A DNA stretch of 64,000 bases from an uncultured Lachnospiraceae bacterium (GCA_900315505.1 OMZG01000008.1:16571-80570); one strand, 5' to 3'. Positions 34,013-43,890 are shown, counted from the first letter of the stretch. Numbers and translations are program-made. The notes: generated by a model not told the origin, from the letters alone.

Positions 34013-34528
34013 TTATGCGCTCAGATCCAGATTCGCTCCGACTATGCCTGCTGCCTGATCATACGACTTCGCATTCTGCTGATATGGATTCGACTCATTC
34101 GGATATGCGATCTTAGTCGTCGTATCACCGCCGGACACATACACGCGTCCGCACTCCGGGCATACTGCCGTATGAATGGCCACCGATGCCTGAAGCACCT
34201 TACCGCCACCCTGCTTCGCCTTATTATAAGCATTGGTGACGTGCTCACCCTCATGGGCTCTGACTGCTGCTCCCGCTGCCTCAGGACTCACATGGGCTGC
34301 TGACTTGAAGGAGACATTGCCCTCATCAGAACCGTCCTGATACTTACGGTTCCTGCATGTCTCGCACTCTGCCGGGCTGGACTTCTTACCCGGCTTGACC
34401 TCTTCTGACTCACCGGGATTCAGTACCGGCTTGTCCGTATTCTGTGCACTTCCTGCACCACCTATTGAAAAATTCTGATACGCGCCGTATCCTCCGGCGC
34501 CGTATCCTGAAATACCACCTACTGCCAT
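34013..34528 (-). CDS. SprA-related putative zinc metalloprotease
   Basis: 171 residues. A Gly/Tyr-rich N-terminus without signal peptide, CETCRNRKYQDGSDE, then HEGEH (His92-Glu93-His96) in AAVRAHEGEHVTNAYNKA, a zincin-type HExxH. Two CxxC pairs (Cys55/58 and Cys123/126) bracket it and could bind a structural zinc. This matches the SprA-related family, whose function is not established. Very strong AGGAGGT ribosome binding site. Confidence 0.8.
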   Translation of the reverse strand: MAVGGISGYGAGGYGAYQNFSIGGAGSAQNTDKPVLNPGESEEVKPGKKSSPAECETCRNRKYQDGSDEGNVSFKSAAHVSPEAAGAAVRAHEGEHVTNAYNKAKQGGGKVLQASVAIHTAVCPECGRVYVSGGDTTTKIAYPNESNPYQQNAKSYDQAAGIVGANLDLSA

Positions 34529-34645
34529 ACCGGTACCTCCTCGTCTTTATTATGTTCTATTTTAACATGAAAACTGATATAATTCCATATCGTGAGGTTA
34601 ATTTTTATGAAAAAATATAAGAAAATTCCTGAAATAATGGTATAG

Positions 34646-34680
34646 AAAAAGGAGCGTCCTCATCGGGCGCTCCCTTTTAT
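34646..34680. terminator. Terminator after the surface Ig-like gene
   Basis: Stem GGAGCG / CGCTCC (34651-34656 and 34668-34673), extended by flanking A and T runs, with a T-rich tail on the minus strand. It ends the surface-protein gene. Confidence 0.85.
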
Positions 34681-34701
34681 TATGTGATGCTTACCGCATC
34701 A

Positions 34702-36303
34702 TTATTTCTTGTCTGTCTTGAAAGCCTTGGCTGTTGTTGCCTTTGGTCCCCATGTTACCTTGCCGGTAACAGGATCCTTGACGTATGCCTTAACCTTAAC
34801 TGTAATCTTAGCACCCTTCTTTACTGAAAAAGTAGTATTTGCCTTGACTACATCCTTGCTGGTCCACTTCTTTGAGCTGCCAACCTTCTTGTAAACACGA
34901 TAGATGATGTTTCCACCCTGATCAGCCCATGTGACCTTGACCTTGGCGCCCTTGGCGTTCTTTACCTTGAGGTTCTTAACTGTACCAGGCTTTACAGCAG
35001 GTACTATCTGAGGATCAACGATTACGGTTACGTTCTCAACACCCTCTTCACAATCAGCTGTTGCAGCAGACTTTACAGTGATTGTAGCGATTCCTGCGCT
35101 CTTTGCAGTGACAATACCAGTTGCGTCAACAGATGCTACATCATTGTTGTCAGAAGTGTATGTGATAGCAGCTCCTGTTGCAGATGTTGTGGCGCCAAGT
35201 GCTGAAGTAGAACCAACAGTCAGACGTACATTCGGCTTTACAGTGATTACAGGTACAGCCTTTGTGATCTCATTTACTACTGTTACTGTAACTTCCTTTG
35301 TAGTCTCACGGGTATCTGTTCCATCAGGTACTGTAATTACAAGTGTTGCCTCACCGATCTGGTTGGCTGCGAGTTCATTACCTGTAAGGGTAACTGCCTT
35401 ATCATTCTGCTTGTCGTAAGCCTTTATACTGTACTTAGGTGTTGCGTTCTTTGCATTTGTAGATATGATCTTGCTGAGATCTACCTTGCTGTTGTTCTTG
35501 AAATCAAGCTTGATAACAGATGGTGCTGTGATTTCAGCCTCGGCATTTGCTTTAACGTCGATCTCAACCCACTTTGTGTCACCCTTGATATTCCTGCCAT
35601 TTGATGTGGTGGTATATACCTTTACATATACAGTACCAGGAGTCTTACCTGCTGTAACGGTACCATCTGCAGCAACAGAAGCTGTTGAATTAGAATTTCC
35701 GTTAATTGCCTTTCCATCAGCTGCCTCCGAATAGAGATCATAGGTTACAGGAAGACTGCTCTGTGATACTCCTGTAATCTTTACTGACTTAATGGCATTT
35801 CTTGCAGTAGATGAAGATACATCAAGAGTAACCCTGGTGACATCCTTGCCATTGACCTGAGCCTTTACGATATCAGAACCCTGATCTTCAACTTCTACCG
35901 GAATAGTGTAGCTCGTGCTTCCGACCTTTACCTGGACATTTGTGCTGCCCTTCTTCAGTGCAGTAACAGTAGTTGAGGTACCTGAAGCAGGATTTACGCT
36001 TACTACTGATGAATCAGCAGGCATGTAATAGATTGCTGCTGATGTATTTGCAACTGAGATCTGTGAGGTCTTGTTGATTACAGTATCAAGAGTAACTGTC
36101 TTATTTGCCTGGTTCTTCTCAAGCTTGTCATCACTTGTTGCAACGGTCTTGACGCCCTTCACATCATAGCTGACCTCTGTAGTATCCTTTACATCGTCTG
36201 CTGCCTGTGCTACTGCCGGTGCGGCGATATCTGCAACCGGTGCGAAGGTGAATGCTGTTGCTGCGGCAAGAACTACCGCAAGTCCTCTTTTGAAATTATT
36301 CAT
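34702..36303 (-). CDS. Secreted surface protein with Big_2-like Ig domains
   Basis: 533 residues. Signal peptide about 1-34 (AVVLAAATAFTFAPVADIAAP). The rest is Thr/Val/Ala-rich beta sandwich: a domain with ITYTSDNNDVASVDATGIVTAKSAGIATITVKS (quoted in part, near 380-415) is a clear Big_2 module, a second less regular one lies near 90-140, and a fibronectin-III-like stretch with Lys-rich beta strands ends the protein. No sortase motif is seen. Likely an abundant extracellular or wall-associated protein; binding partner unknown. Strong promoter and ribosome binding site. Confidence 0.85.
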   Translation of the reverse strand: MNNFKRGLAVVLAAATAFTFAPVADIAAPAVAQAADDVKDTTEVSYDVKGVKTVATSDDKLEKNQANKTVTLDTVINKTSQISVANTSAAIYYMPADSSVVSVNPASGTSTTVTALKKGSTNVQVKVGSTSYTIPVEVEDQGSDIVKAQVNGKDVTRVTLDVSSSTARNAIKSVKITGVSQSSLPVTYDLYSEAADGKAINGNSNSTASVAADGTVTAGKTPGTVYVKVYTTTSNGRNIKGDTKWVEIDVKANAEAEITAPSVIKLDFKNNSKVDLSKIISTNAKNATPKYSIKAYDKQNDKAVTLTGNELAANQIGEATLVITVPDGTDTRETTKEVTVTVVNEITKAVPVITVKPNVRLTVGSTSALGATTSATGAAITYTSDNNDVASVDATGIVTAKSAGIATITVKSAATADCEEGVENVTVIVDPQIVPAVKPGTVKNLKVKNAKGAKVKVTWADQGGNIIYRVYKKVGSSKKWTSKDVVKANTTFSVKKGAKITVKVKAYVKDPVTGKVTWGPKATTAKAFKTDKK

Positions 36304-36372
36304 TACTTATCTTCCTCCTTTGTATTGAAAGATCAATTTCATATCAGCAGTTCATTTCTGCTGACAATGGCT

Positions 36373-36400
36373 ATTATATCAGTTCAGGCTGAAATGTGAA
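36373..36400 (-). promoter_or_regulatory. Promoter of the surface Ig-like gene
   Basis: TTCACA (36400-36395), 16 bases, TATAAT (36378-36373) on the minus strand, about 70 bases before the ATG. The rest of the 200-base gap is AT-rich with no coding signal. Confidence 0.6.
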
Positions 36401-36504
36401 GTGGTTTATATTTTTTTCATGAAAAAATGCTCCACCAGGGTCACTTTTCATCATAAATTCCAATAGTGTATTCAATCATTCATTAAAAAACCATCAACAG
36501 ATTT

Positions 36505-37644
36505 TCAATCTTCATCAAAATAGTATTTATACACCAGATGGAAAAGCAGCCGAAGGCCCTTTGCCACCGAATCCTTCCAGATCCACTCCTCAGTCGTATG
36601 AAGAAGCGCACCGTCGCATAGGCCTATGCATATAGCCGGAACCCCCATTGACAGCGGGATGTTGCAGTCGGTCGATGCCGTGGATTCCTCCGGATCAATA
36701 CCTATGATGGAGCGGATGCTCTCACGGGCACGGCCAATCATTTTTTCTACGGATTCCTCAGGAACGCCCTGTGCGCATGGACGCTTACCGAGAAGCTCCA
36801 TTGACAGGCCGGTCGTCATAGGCCTGTATCTCTTCACAATATCATGAATTGCCTGGTCACACCTGCGCATGACCTGTGGATCGCCGGTACGGAATTCCAT
36901 TGTAAAGGAGGCCTGCTCCGCAATGCTGTTTACCGAATTGCCGCCGGCTATAGTACCGACATTGTAAGTGTAGCTTTCTTCGTCCGAGGGCTTCATCCGA
37001 TACAGGTCATTTATGATCTGCGAGGCCACATATATTGCATTCGGATTGCCGAAATTGAGGTAGGAATGGCCGCCCACTGTATTTATACTGATGCGGTAGC
37101 GAATCGAGCCCACGACATCGGTATATATTTTCCTATAGTAAAGGTCGAAGGCCCAGAAATGCGATACCTTGTCTGCATGCTCCTCCATGAATCTCCTGCT
37201 GCCCTTCAGATTCCCGAGTCCCTCCTCTCCGACTCCGAATACAAAAAAGATTCCGCATCTGATGGACGGCTTCTCCTTCGCGGCAAAGACTGCAAGCAGA
37301 AGCAGACAGACCAGATTGGCTGTATCATCGCCGATTCCGGGGCATAGTAGCTTTCCACTGTTCTCTGTCACCTCAAGCGGCGTCTCCAGCCTGAATACGG
37401 TATCCATGTGGGCGATCATCACGGCATTATGCCTGCCTGGTCTGATGTCATACGGATATACGACATTCCCGGCCTTGTCCCGATAGACCCCGACAGCTCC
37501 TGCGTTCTCGAGATAATTCTCAATGAACTCAGACCGCCTGCACTCGTCACCGGTCGGCGCGGGAATCTCCGTGATGGTCTTCAGCAGCTTAAGGCATTTA
37601 TCCTTATTATCATCAATGTATCTGAGTGCCAAGTCTCTTAGCAT
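36505..37644 (-). CDS. M20-family metallopeptidase
   Basis: 379 residues. IAHMDTVF and GDDTAN supply the first metal ligands, FGVGEEGLGNL the catalytic Glu, and a dimerisation-like lid follows from about 190 (NTVGGHSYLNF) with the final His in CDGALLHTTEEW. Similar to tripeptidase or PepT/DapE-like proteins; specificity not assignable. It follows closely in the tsaD direction: 15 bases after it the tsaD stop is found upstream. Confidence 0.88.
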   Translation of the reverse strand: MLRDLALRYIDDNKDKCLKLLKTITEIPAPTGDECRRSEFIENYLENAGAVGVYRDKAGNVVYPYDIRPGRHNAVMIAHMDTVFRLETPLEVTENSGKLLCPGIGDDTANLVCLLLLAVFAAKEKPSIRCGIFFVFGVGEEGLGNLKGSRRFMEEHADKVSHFWAFDLYYRKIYTDVVGSIRYRISINTVGGHSYLNFGNPNAIYVASQIINDLYRMKPSDEESYTYNVGTIAGGNSVNSIAEQASFTMEFRTGDPQVMRRCDQAIHDIVKRYRPMTTGLSMELLGKRPCAQGVPEESVEKMIGRARESIRSIIGIDPEESTASTDCNIPLSMGVPAICIGLCDGALLHTTEEWIWKDSVAKGLRLLFHLVYKYYFDED

Positions 37645-37659
37645 AGGCCTGTCTCCATA

Positions 37660-38661
37660 TCATAAAGCAAGTGATGGTTCTGCATTCAGGTCGAGTCCGC
37701 TCCGTACCCCCTTCTGATATTCGTAGTAGCCTGCTGCCCCGATCATCGCGCCATTGTCTGTACACAGGATAGGTGCCGGACAGTAGAATGATACGCCATG
37801 CCTCTCACACTCCTGCCGTACTGATTCACGGAGAGCGCCATTCGATGCCACCCCGCCTGCGAGTGCGAACCTCTTTTCACCGAACTCCTCGAGAGCCATT
37901 GACACATGATCCGTCAGAGCGCCGACCACTGCCTTCTGGAATGAAGCGGCTACATTGTCTCTAATGATTTCGTGTCCAGCCATTTTCTCATGATTCAGAT
38001 AATTGAGCACTGCAGACTTCAGTCCCGAGAAGGAAAAGTCATACGGATGATCTGCCACCTTTGCCCTCGGAAATTCTATCGAATCAGGATCACCGTTCCT
38101 CGCAGCCTTCTCGATCTTCGGGCCGCCAGGGTAGCCAAGCCCTATCGCACGGGCCACCTTATCGAAGGCTTCGCCAGCCGCATCATCCACAGTGCGTCCG
38201 AGCACCTCGTACTCGCCGTAGCCCGTGACACGCACGAGATGAGTATGACCGCCCGATACCACGAGGCACAGGAAGGGAGGTTCAAGCTCAGGCGCTTCTA
38301 TATAGTTCGCGCTGATATGTCCTGATATATGATTGATGCCGATGAGTGGCTTATTTTTCGCATAGGCAAAGGCCTTCGCAAACGACACTCCTACGAGAAG
38401 CGGGCCCACAAGCCCCGGACCATAGGTGACTGCTACTGCATCCAGCTCTTCAGCCGTAGTCTCTGCTTTCTTCAGAGCCAGGTCCACGACCTGGGTGATC
38501 CTCTCCACATGCTTTCTCGAGGCGATCTCCGGAACCACTCCGCCATACAGCGTGTGTATCGGGATCTGTGTCGAAATCTCATTTGACAGCACTGTCCTGC
38601 CATCCACGACCACTGACGCTGCCGTCTCATCGCAGGAGCTCTCTATTCCTAATATTTTCAC
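37660..38661 (-). CDS. tsaD: tRNA N6-adenosine threonylcarbamoyltransferase TsaD
   Basis: Transfers the threonylcarbamoyl group onto A37 of ANN-decoding tRNAs together with TsaB and TsaE. 333 residues; [18 protein letters not shown], the metal-binding [10 protein letters not shown], and VSGGHTHLV are signatures. Starts with GTG overlapping the previous stop (GTGA). tsaB and tsaE lie 2-3 kb upstream in the same orientation; rnz and an unknown gene are inserted between. Confidence 0.97.
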   Translation of the reverse strand: MKILGIESSCDETAASVVVDGRTVLSNEISTQIPIHTLYGGVVPEIASRKHVERITQVVDLALKKAETTAEELDAVAVTYGPGLVGPLLVGVSFAKAFAYAKNKPLIGINHISGHISANYIEAPELEPPFLCLVVSGGHTHLVRVTGYGEYEVLGRTVDDAAGEAFDKVARAIGLGYPGGPKIEKAARNGDPDSIEFPRAKVADHPYDFSFSGLKSAVLNYLNHEKMAGHEIIRDNVAASFQKAVVGALTDHVSMALEEFGEKRFALAGGVASNGALRESVRQECERHGVSFYCPAPILCTDNGAMIGAAGYYEYQKGVRSGLDLNAEPSLAL

Positions 38662-39290
38662 TTTGTCTTTTCTCCAGCCTTGATTGTATGTCCGCCGCTG
38701 ATCGTATTGCCATCGGCATCCGTCAGATGGAAGCCGACTATCTTCCAGTGGCTATTGCTGTCCATTCGGAGGACGAATTTCTGATACGTCTTCGAATAGC
38801 TGGACGCTTCCTTTATTGAATACCCGGCCTGCACGTATGCCACGTCCTTCCCGTCGAGCTTCCCGTAGATGACATCTGAGGTATCACAGACCTGCGTGCT
38901 TATGATCTTTGCCTTGCGGCTCTTGTAGTCATTGATCTCCGAAGCCAGCCTGTCTGCATATTCATCGGGAGGATTCTCATTTGCAAGCTCTGAATCCATC
39001 ATCTCACGGATCTTTCCGGAAAGGGTCTTCACGTCATTCTTAGACAGCTTCGTATCACCGATGCACAGACTCAGATAGCGGTTGTAGGTCTTGATGACCT
39101 CTCTCGGTGTCGGCGGATAATTTTTTCCGAAATCCATATCGAGAAGTCTGTCCTTCTCTGTCACCTGGACGTTATCGGAATTTGCCACATTCTTCGACGC
39201 GCTCCTGTCCAGATAAATGTAGTAGGCTACGATGATACAGGCGCATATCGCAACCACGACCACTGTTCTTGCTGCTCTTCTCGCCTTCAT
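38658..39290 (-). CDS. Membrane-anchored protein of unknown function (DUF6715-like)
   Basis: 210 residues. One N-terminal transmembrane helix (about 8-28) behind a KARRAAR basic start, so most of the chain is outside. A soluble domain follows with [18 protein letters not shown] and a C-terminal beta-rich part ending [11 protein letters not shown], somewhat like NTF2-type domains. It resembles a Lachnospiraceae protein class of unknown role; the family name is given with low certainty. Coupled to tsaD by a 4-base overlap. Confidence 0.72.
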   Translation of the reverse strand: MKARRAARTVVVVAICACIIVAYYIYLDRSASKNVANSDNVQVTEKDRLLDMDFGKNYPPTPREVIKTYNRYLSLCIGDTKLSKNDVKTLSGKIREMMDSELANENPPDEYADRLASEINDYKSRKAKIISTQVCDTSDVIYGKLDGKDVAYVQAGYSIKEASSYSKTYQKFVLRMDSNSHWKIVGFHLTDADGNTISGGHTIKAGEKTK

Positions 39291-39304
39291 AAGGATTCCT
39301 CCTT

Positions 39305-40201
39305 TCAGTCTGTGAAGTCCAGTTCCTTCTTCCTTCCATCCCTGCAGATATAGGTCTCAGGGAAAATCTTCCTTACTTCCTTTATATATATTTTCGGATC
39401 GATGACCGACGGTGAATAGTGGGTCAGCCACATCTCTGCCACTCCGGCCTTTCTCGCGAGATGCGCGGCCTCCTGCATGGTCATGTGCTTCTTGTCCCTG
39501 GCGCTCTTCGCCTTCTCTGGATCTCCGTACATTCCCTCGCAGATGAAAAGGTCGCTGCCGGCGGCATTTTCCTCAATAGACCTCGTCGGGCGGGTGTCCG
39601 TAGTATATGTGACCTTGAGGCCCTTTCTCTCGGGACCCATGACCTGGTCCGGTGTGAATCCTCCGACTGCCTCGCCGTTCTGCAGCACATGCCAGTACTC
39701 GAGCGGTATTCCGAGCTCCTTTGCTGCATCGGCATTGAATCGGCCCTTCCTGTCGAGCTCCATCGTGTACCCGTAGCAGGTCACATTATGATACACATGA
39801 AAGACCTTTATCCGCAGGCCCTCTACCTCGAAGCTTTCCTCATCATTCTGGTATTCATGAAAAATTATCTCAAACGGCAGCTGCGGCGTGATCACCGTAA
39901 GTGCCGTGACTATTTTCCTGAGTCCCTTCGGGCCATACATATGCACCGGCTCCGTGCGCTCGCTATTACCCATATCGAGGAGCAGTCCCGGTAGTCCGCT
40001 GATATGATCAGCATGATAATGCGTGAAGCAGATCGCATCGATCGGATACGGCGAGACGCCTGCCTTCTTCATCGCGACCTGGGTTCCCTCGCCGCAGTCG
40101 ATGAGCACCGTATGCCCGTTGACCCGCACCGCGAGCGATGTCAGATGGCGTCTCGGCAGCGGCATCATGCCTCCCGTTCCGAGCAGACAGACATCAAGCA
40201 T
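39305..40201 (-). CDS. rnz: Ribonuclease Z (tRNase Z)
   Basis: Removes 3' trailers from tRNA precursors. 298 residues. Metallo-beta-lactamase core with the HYHADHISGLPGLL zinc motif and LTHYSPSVID late motif. Strong AGGAGGT. Overlaps the end of tsaB by eight bases, so tRNA maturation and tRNA modification genes are coupled here. Confidence 0.95.
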   Translation of the reverse strand: MLDVCLLGTGGMMPLPRRHLTSLAVRVNGHTVLIDCGEGTQVAMKKAGVSPYPIDAICFTHYHADHISGLPGLLLDMGNSERTEPVHMYGPKGLRKIVTALTVITPQLPFEIIFHEYQNDEESFEVEGLRIKVFHVYHNVTCYGYTMELDRKGRFNADAAKELGIPLEYWHVLQNGEAVGGFTPDQVMGPERKGLKVTYTTDTRPTRSIEENAAGSDLFICEGMYGDPEKAKSARDKKHMTMQEAAHLARKAGVAEMWLTHYSPSVIDPKIYIKEVRKIFPETYICRDGRKKELDFTD

Positions 40202-40898
40202 GATTACCTCCTGCCTCTCTCTCAGCCTGCGACTTGCGCAGGTAAACCGGTCGGAATTCCTCGGCCGAGGTATAGAACTCCTTATCGAAATAATGCCTGC
40301 CGAGACACGCTACCGTTCCTGCTCTCTGACGGTTGCAGAAGGCCGGTGCGAAATCGAAGTCGACCCTTGCATTTTCCTCAATGAATTCCTTAAACACCGG
40401 CACTCCGTCACCTAAGAACGTCACCGGCTCATCCTCGCTATTGATCCGCTCGATGATATCTGCTATTGCCTCCGGTTCCTGCTCCTTTTTCACGATAAAC
40501 TTATTCGTCTCGGAAAAACGGTACAGCCCCGAATATGCCTGCTGCCTTCTCGCATCCATCAACGGGCAGATGAGGCGCTTCGTGCCATAGAGATTGTACG
40601 CGATAGCATCGACCGTCGGCACTGCTATGACCGGCACGCCGAGCGCGTACGCGAGTCCCTTGACCGTTGCTGCTCCGATACGCAGTCCCGTAAAGCTTCC
40701 CGGGCCTGCTGCCGTCGCTATCGCATCGATTGATGACATTTCGATCCCGAGCATCTGTATCAGCTCGTCAAGCATCGGCATCAGTGTGGTGCTGTGCGTC
40801 TTCTTATAATCAGTTGTGAATTCTCCAAGCAGTACATCGTCGTCTACCACGGCGACCGATGCCACGAGGCCTGAAGAATCAATTCCAAGTATTCTCAT
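40194..40898 (-). CDS. tsaB: tRNA threonylcarbamoyladenosine synthesis protein TsaB
   Basis: Scaffold paralogue of TsaD required for t6A formation. 234 residues, ASKHA fold: MRILGIDSSG, HSTTLMPML, AAGPGSFTGLRIG and GVPVIAVPTVDA. A rimI gene often sits between tsaB and tsaD in this phylum; here rnz takes that place. Separated from tsaE by a large heptamer-repeat element. Confidence 0.95.
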   Translation of the reverse strand: MRILGIDSSGLVASVAVVDDDVLLGEFTTDYKKTHSTTLMPMLDELIQMLGIEMSSIDAIATAAGPGSFTGLRIGAATVKGLAYALGVPVIAVPTVDAIAYNLYGTKRLICPLMDARRQQAYSGLYRFSETNKFIVKKEQEPEAIADIIERINSEDEPVTFLGDGVPVFKEFIEENARVDFDFAPAFCNRQRAGTVACLGRHYFDKEFYTSAEEFRPVYLRKSQAEREAGGNHA

Positions 40899-40913
40899 GT
40901 ATTTATCCTTGTG

Positions 40914-41028
40914 TAGTTGTAAGTTGTAAGTTATGAGTTATAAGTTATGAGTCTGATATATTTCAACTTTGAACTTTGAACTCTGAACTCTGAACTCTGA
41001 ACTCTGAACTCTGAACTTTGAACTATTA
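40914..41028. repeat. Largest two-arm heptamer array, at the tsaE stop codon
   Basis: Left arm: six units of the AGT type (AGTTGTA twice, AGTTATG, AGTTATA, AGTTATG, AGTCTGA). After eight bases comes the right arm: AACTTTG twice, AACTCTG five times, AACTTTG, AACTATT and on to AACCACG, some eleven units in phase. The tsaE stop codon (TTA on this strand, 41026-41028) lies inside the AACTATT unit. Confidence 0.92.
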
Positions 41029-41451
41029 ACCACGAACTTCTATCAACCTGTAATCATCATCCCCCGCGAGATCCTTCGATATCGTGATCTCCGTGCGGTT
41101 CTCAGGCAGCACATCCTCTATCAGCTCTGCCCACTCGATCAGCACTACTCCGCCCCTGTCTATATAGTCATAGAACCCGGTCTCCTCCATCTCATCCGGG
41201 TCCCCGATCCTGTAAACATCGAAATGATACAGCGGAAGTCTCCCGCTCAGATACTCCTGCACTATGGTAAAGGTCGGGCTCGTCACCGGCTCCATGATCC
41301 CGAGGCCCTTTGCAAATCCTTTTGCAAAAACTGTCTTCCCGACTCCCAGATCACCGGTCAGCGTGTAAACGTCACCCGGCAGAGCCTTCGCCGCAAGGTC
41401 GGCCGCGAACTGTTCAGTCTCTTTAGCACTGTGGCTTTCAAATTTTTCCAT
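41026..41451 (-). CDS. tsaE: tRNA threonylcarbamoyladenosine synthesis ATPase TsaE
   Basis: ATPase of the TsaBDE complex. 141 residues; P-loop TGDLGVGKTVFAKG, TSPTFTIVQEY and LIEWAELIED are present. There is no ribosome binding site before ATG 41451, and a TATAAT -10 ends only seven bases upstream, so the mRNA is probably leaderless. Its promoter overlaps that of the divergent tex gene. Confidence 0.94.
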   Translation of the reverse strand: MEKFESHSAKETEQFAADLAAKALPGDVYTLTGDLGVGKTVFAKGFAKGLGIMEPVTSPTFTIVQEYLSGRLPLYHFDVYRIGDPDEMEETGFYDYIDRGGVVLIEWAELIEDVLPENRTEITISKDLAGDDDYRLIEVRG

Positions 41452-41458
41452 AACTATT

Positions 41459-41487
41459 ATTATAAATAAAAAGGGCTTTTATCTCAA
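41459..41487 (-). promoter_or_regulatory. Promoter of tsaE, probable leaderless start
   Basis: TTGAGA (41487-41482), 17 bases, TATAAT (41464-41459) on the minus strand; seven bases separate the -10 from the ATG. The divergent tex promoter has its TATAAT at 41500-41505, so the two polymerase sites overlap and should exclude each other. Confidence 0.75.
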
Positions 41488-41583
41488 CCCGAAATTTTGT
41501 ATAATGGGGGTCGGTCGTGAAATAATCTTTGGCACGGCCTCTGATAAAACCACAACGAAAGTAATTTATAAGGAATATAGATC

Positions 41584-43890
41584 ATGGATATCAACTCTTT
41601 AATTGCACAGGAACTGAATGTTAAGAAATCGCAGGTTGATGCGGCGGTCGGCCTGCTAGACGAGGGAAATACTATTCCATTTATCGCGAGATACAGAAAG
41701 GAAGTCACCGGCGGTCTCGATGATGACCAGCTGCGTGTGCTCGGTGAAAGGCTTACATATCTCCGCGGTCTCGAGGAGAGAAAGCAGACCGTCCTGAAGA
41801 CTATCGAGGAGGCCGGCGCTCTGACTGATGAGATTCAGAGAAAAATCGATCTTGCCCGGACTCTTGCTGAGGTTGAGGATATTTACAGACCGTACAAGCC
41901 GAAGAGGCGTACCCGTGCGACAATCGCAAAGGAAAAGGGCTTAGGACCACTTGCCGCTACCATCAGGGAGCAGGCTCTTACCGTATCTCTCACGGATGAG
42001 GCTGAGAAGTACGTTGACCCTGAGAACGATGTCCATGTCCCGCAGGACGCTATAAATGGAGCCTGCGACATCATCGCTGAGGAAATCTCAGACAATGCTG
42101 ATTACAGAAGCTGGATTCGTGACATCACCAGGAAGCAGGGCATGATCTCATCCTCACAGAAGAAGGAGGATACTCCATCCGTCTACGAGATGTACTACGA
42201 CTATTCGGAGAAGCTGTCCACTATTCCAGGCCACCGCATCCTCGCCATGAACCGTGGCGAAAAGGAGGACTGCCTGACTGTAAAGATTACTGCGCCTGAA
42301 GAGGATATCATCAGATACCTGGATAAGCAGGTCATCACTAAGGATAATCCGAATACTACCCCTGCCCTTCAGAATGCTGCGCAGGATGCATATACGAGGC
42401 TCATCGCTCCTTCTATCGAGCGCGAGATCAGAAGCGATCTGACAGAAATGGCTGAGGATGGCGCTATCAAGGTATTTGCCGCCAATCTCCGTCAGCTGCT
42501 CCTCGCACCTCCTATCGCCGGCAAGACCGTCCTCGGCTGGGATCCGGGATATGTACACGGCTGCAAGCTTGCAGTCTGCGACCCTACAGGAAAAATCCTG
42601 ACCACAGATATGGTCTTCCCGTTTAAGCCGAAGAATGATATCAATGGCACGAAGAAAAAGGTTCTTGGTCTCATCGATAAATACAGCATCGATCTGATCG
42701 CCCTTGGTAATGGAACTGCTTCCCGTGAATCAGAAATACTCGTAGCAGATATTATAAAAGAGGCCTCTCGTCCTGTGCAGTATGTGATAGTAAATGAGGC
42801 TGGTGCATCAGTATATTCTGCAAGTGAGCTTGCTGCAAAGGAGCTTCCTGACCTCGATGTAGAGGGACGTGGAGCCGCTTCGATGGCCCGCCGCCTTATC
42901 GACCCGCTTTCAGAGCTTGTAAAGATCGATCCTAAGGCCATTGGTGTCGGTCAATACCAGCATGACATGAACCAGAAGAAGCTGTCCGAGGCACTGTCTG
43001 GTGTAGTAGAATCCGTGGTAAACTCAGTAGGTGTAGATGTGAATACTGCATCTGCTCCGCTTCTCTCATACGTCGCCGGCATCACGAAAACAACCTCGAA
43101 TAATATTCTCACCTACCGTGAGGAAAACGGCAGATTCACCGAGAGGAAGGAACTGCTGAAGGTCAAAGGACTAGGTCCTAAGGCTTATGAGCAGTGCGCC
43201 GGATTCCTCCGTATCAGAAATGGTAAGGAGCCTCTCGATAATACAGGAGTCCATCCTGAAAGCTACGACAAGACCCGTGAGCTGCTCGGCCTTCTCGGCT
43301 ACACCGAGGATGATCTGCGTGCCGGTGCTCTCTCCGATATAGATAAAAAGGCCGGTTCTATCAATGATCTCGCGAAGAAGCTTGACATCGGTGTGCCGAC
43401 CCTTACTGATATTATTAAGGAACTGAAGAAGCCTGGCCGCGACCCTCGTGAAGAGATGCCTTTGCCGGTTCTCAGAAGTGATGTGCTCTCAATGGATGAC
43501 CTGAAGCCAGGCATGAAGCTCAGGGGCACAGTCAGAAATATAGTAGATTTCGGTGCATTCGTAGACATCGGAGTCCATGAGGACGGTCTCGTACATATCT
43601 CCCAGATCTCAGACCGCCACATCAATCATCCACTCGATGTGCTGAGTGTCGGCGATATCGTGGATGTCACCGTACTTGATGTGGATAAGGAAAAGGGCCG
43701 CATCTCCCTCACCATGAGAGAGGACGGTGCTTCCTCAGAACATCATGACAAAAAGTCCTCTGGCAACAACCAGCGCAAGACCGGACACCCGTCAAATAAG
43801 AACAATGATCATAAAGATAAAAAGCTACAGAACAGGAAGGGCTTCGGCACTGACCTCGGCAGCCTCCTCTCCGGCCTGAAGCTCGACTAA
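41584..43890 (+). CDS. tex: Tex family S1 RNA-binding protein
   Basis: 768 residues, cytoplasmic nucleic-acid-binding protein linked to transcription. N-terminal helical Tex region, YqgF-like RNase H fold domain (LGWDPGYVHGCKLAVCD), helix-hairpin-helix near 500-560 (LLSYVAGITKTTSNNIL, VKGLGPKAYEQCAGFLRI), and a C-terminal S1 domain (GMKLRGTVRNIVDFGAFVDI). The last 50 residues are a basic, Asn/Lys-rich tail. SD AAGGAA. Confidence 0.95.
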   Translation: MDINSLIAQELNVKKSQVDAAVGLLDEGNTIPFIARYRKEVTGGLDDDQLRVLGERLTYLRGLEERKQTVLKTIEEAGALTDEIQRKIDLARTLAEVEDIYRPYKPKRRTRATIAKEKGLGPLAATIREQALTVSLTDEAEKYVDPENDVHVPQDAINGACDIIAEEISDNADYRSWIRDITRKQGMISSSQKKEDTPSVYEMYYDYSEKLSTIPGHRILAMNRGEKEDCLTVKITAPEEDIIRYLDKQVITKDNPNTTPALQNAAQDAYTRLIAPSIEREIRSDLTEMAEDGAIKVFAANLRQLLLAPPIAGKTVLGWDPGYVHGCKLAVCDPTGKILTTDMVFPFKPKNDINGTKKKVLGLIDKYSIDLIALGNGTASRESEILVADIIKEASRPVQYVIVNEAGASVYSASELAAKELPDLDVEGRGAASMARRLIDPLSELVKIDPKAIGVGQYQHDMNQKKLSEALSGVVESVVNSVGVDVNTASAPLLSYVAGITKTTSNNILTYREENGRFTERKELLKVKGLGPKAYEQCAGFLRIRNGKEPLDNTGVHPESYDKTRELLGLLGYTEDDLRAGALSDIDKKAGSINDLAKKLDIGVPTLTDIIKELKKPGRDPREEMPLPVLRSDVLSMDDLKPGMKLRGTVRNIVDFGAFVDIGVHEDGLVHISQISDRHINHPLDVLSVGDIVDVTVLDVDKEKGRISLTMREDGASSEHHDKKSSGNNQRKTGHPSNKNNDHKDKKLQNRKGFGTDLGSLLSGLKLD

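Noticed and set aside
40914..41028. CRISPR array
   Set aside because: Units are 7 bases with no unique spacers, and there are no cas genes.
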